From Paracraurococcus lichenis (GTDB taxonomy: Bacteria > Pseudomonadota > Alphaproteobacteria > Acetobacterales > Acetobacteraceae): a DNA stretch of 64,000 nt. Where the stretch lies: the NCBI RefSeq assembly GCF_030657435.1, contig NZ_JAUTWS010000007.1, positions 62,001 through 126,000 of the forward strand, given 5' to 3'. Positions 63,666 to 64,000 of the stretch are shown piece by piece. The position numbers and the translations under genes were made by a program. A model generated the notes under the pieces. That model saw nothing but the letters and a program-made list of their open reading frames with translations. It was not told the DNA's origin and did not search any database. Positions within the stretch are counted from its first letter, which is position 1; each line of letters begins with the position of its first letter.

Positions 63666-64000
63666 TCAGAACCCGTAGAGCCGCGCCGAGTTGTCCACCA
63701 GGATCGCCTGCCGCTGCGCCTCCGCCGGTGCCCAGGCGCCGAGGCAGTCCAGCAGCACGCCGTCGTCGGGCACTTCCTCCGGGCTATGCAGCGAAGGGTG
63801 CGGCCAGTCCGTGCCCCAGACGCAGCGCTCGGGCGCCGCGGCGATCATGGCCCGCGCCATCTCAGCCACATCGGCATAGGGCGCGCCGGCCGAGGAGCGA
63901 TAGCCGCAGAGCTTGGCCCAGGCGCCCTTCTCCAGCAGCCGGATCATGGCCCTGAAGCCCGGGTTCCCGACCCCGCCCTCGGCCGCCTGCACGCCGCCCA
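63666..64000 (-). CDS. Amidohydrolase-2 family protein, 5' end cut by window edge
   Basis: C-terminal 110 residues of a metal-dependent hydrolase of the amidohydrolase-2 group (2-pyrone-4,6-dicarboxylate lactonase, 4-sulfomuconolactone hydrolase and relatives). The catalytic Asp segment is C-V-W-G-T-D-W-P-H-P, and the chain ends I-L-V-D-N-S-A-R-L-Y-G-F, typical of the family. The N-terminal metal-binding half lies outside the window. Substrate unknown. Confidence 0.88.
   Translation of the reverse strand, partial: GGVQAAEGGVGNPGFRAMIRLLEKGAWAKLCGYRSSAGAPYADVAEMARAMIAAAPERCVWGTDWPHPSLHSPEEVPDDGVLLDCLGAWAPAEAQRQAILVDNSARLYGF

Overview
The window is about 64 kb of GC-rich DNA with dense, often overlapping genes. 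The content points to an alphaproteobacterium of the Acetobacteraceae (Roseomonas-like). The evidence is two Bug-type tripartite-tricarboxylate receptors, a trpGDC-moaC-moeA-lexA string, a GTTC-N7-GTTC SOS box ahead of lexA, Mo-hydroxylase and Sox genes, and FadN-type beta-oxidation genes. I see no rRNA, tRNA, insertion sequence, integrase or CRISPR array. The window reads as chromosomal core plus metabolic accessory blocks.

Layout. 1-2.5 kb: a truncated MaoC hydratase and an SDR (-), then an SPFH/NfeD membrane pair (+). 2.6-5.0 kb: five consecutive small lipoproteins, four sharing one repeated domain. 5.1-9.1 kb: EF-hand protein, small hydrophilic protein, lactate permease, host-attachment-like protein and two small membrane proteins. 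9.2-11.7 kb: Bug receptor, PEP-mutase-family lyase and type II HAD (-). 11.9-13.9 kb: NTF2-like protein, PhnZ-like HD protein and PtxD-like phosphite dehydrogenase (+). 13.9-18.5 kb: two-subunit Mo hydroxylase overlapping soxXYZA (+). 18.5-22.6 kb: LysR and MmgE/PrpD (-), Bug receptor and an SDR without catalytic residues (+). 22.6-28.5 kb: ABC importer, amidohydrolase and flavin monooxygenase (-). 29.2-30.0 kb: AerR/SCHIC-like protein.

30.6-37.0 kb holds the most interesting block. It encodes an HWE histidine kinase, a REC-PAS protein and an RpfC-like hybrid kinase, all overlapping or closely spaced, converging on a DSF synthase homologue (RpfF) with both catalytic glutamates. This is a DSF-type quorum-sensing locus without the usual RpfG HD-GYP effector. 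It abuts a fatty-acid operon (37.3-46.6 kb: SCP2; FadL, FadD, MerR, thiolase, FadN-like enzyme, acyl-CoA dehydrogenase), which could import and turn over such signals.

46.7-57.8 kb: MBL hydrolase, RNA methyltransferase, glutaryl-CoA dehydrogenase, DEAD helicase with long charged tails, two alpha/beta hydrolases, a LivJ-type binding protein and an MFS carrier. 57.9-63.5 kb: lexA, moeA, moaC, trpC, trpD, trpG. Ahead of trpG are a previously uncalled small ORF that ends on the trpG start codon and a 20-residue leader peptide with two Trp codons followed by a terminator hairpin, i.e. a transcription attenuator. The window ends inside an amidohydrolase gene.
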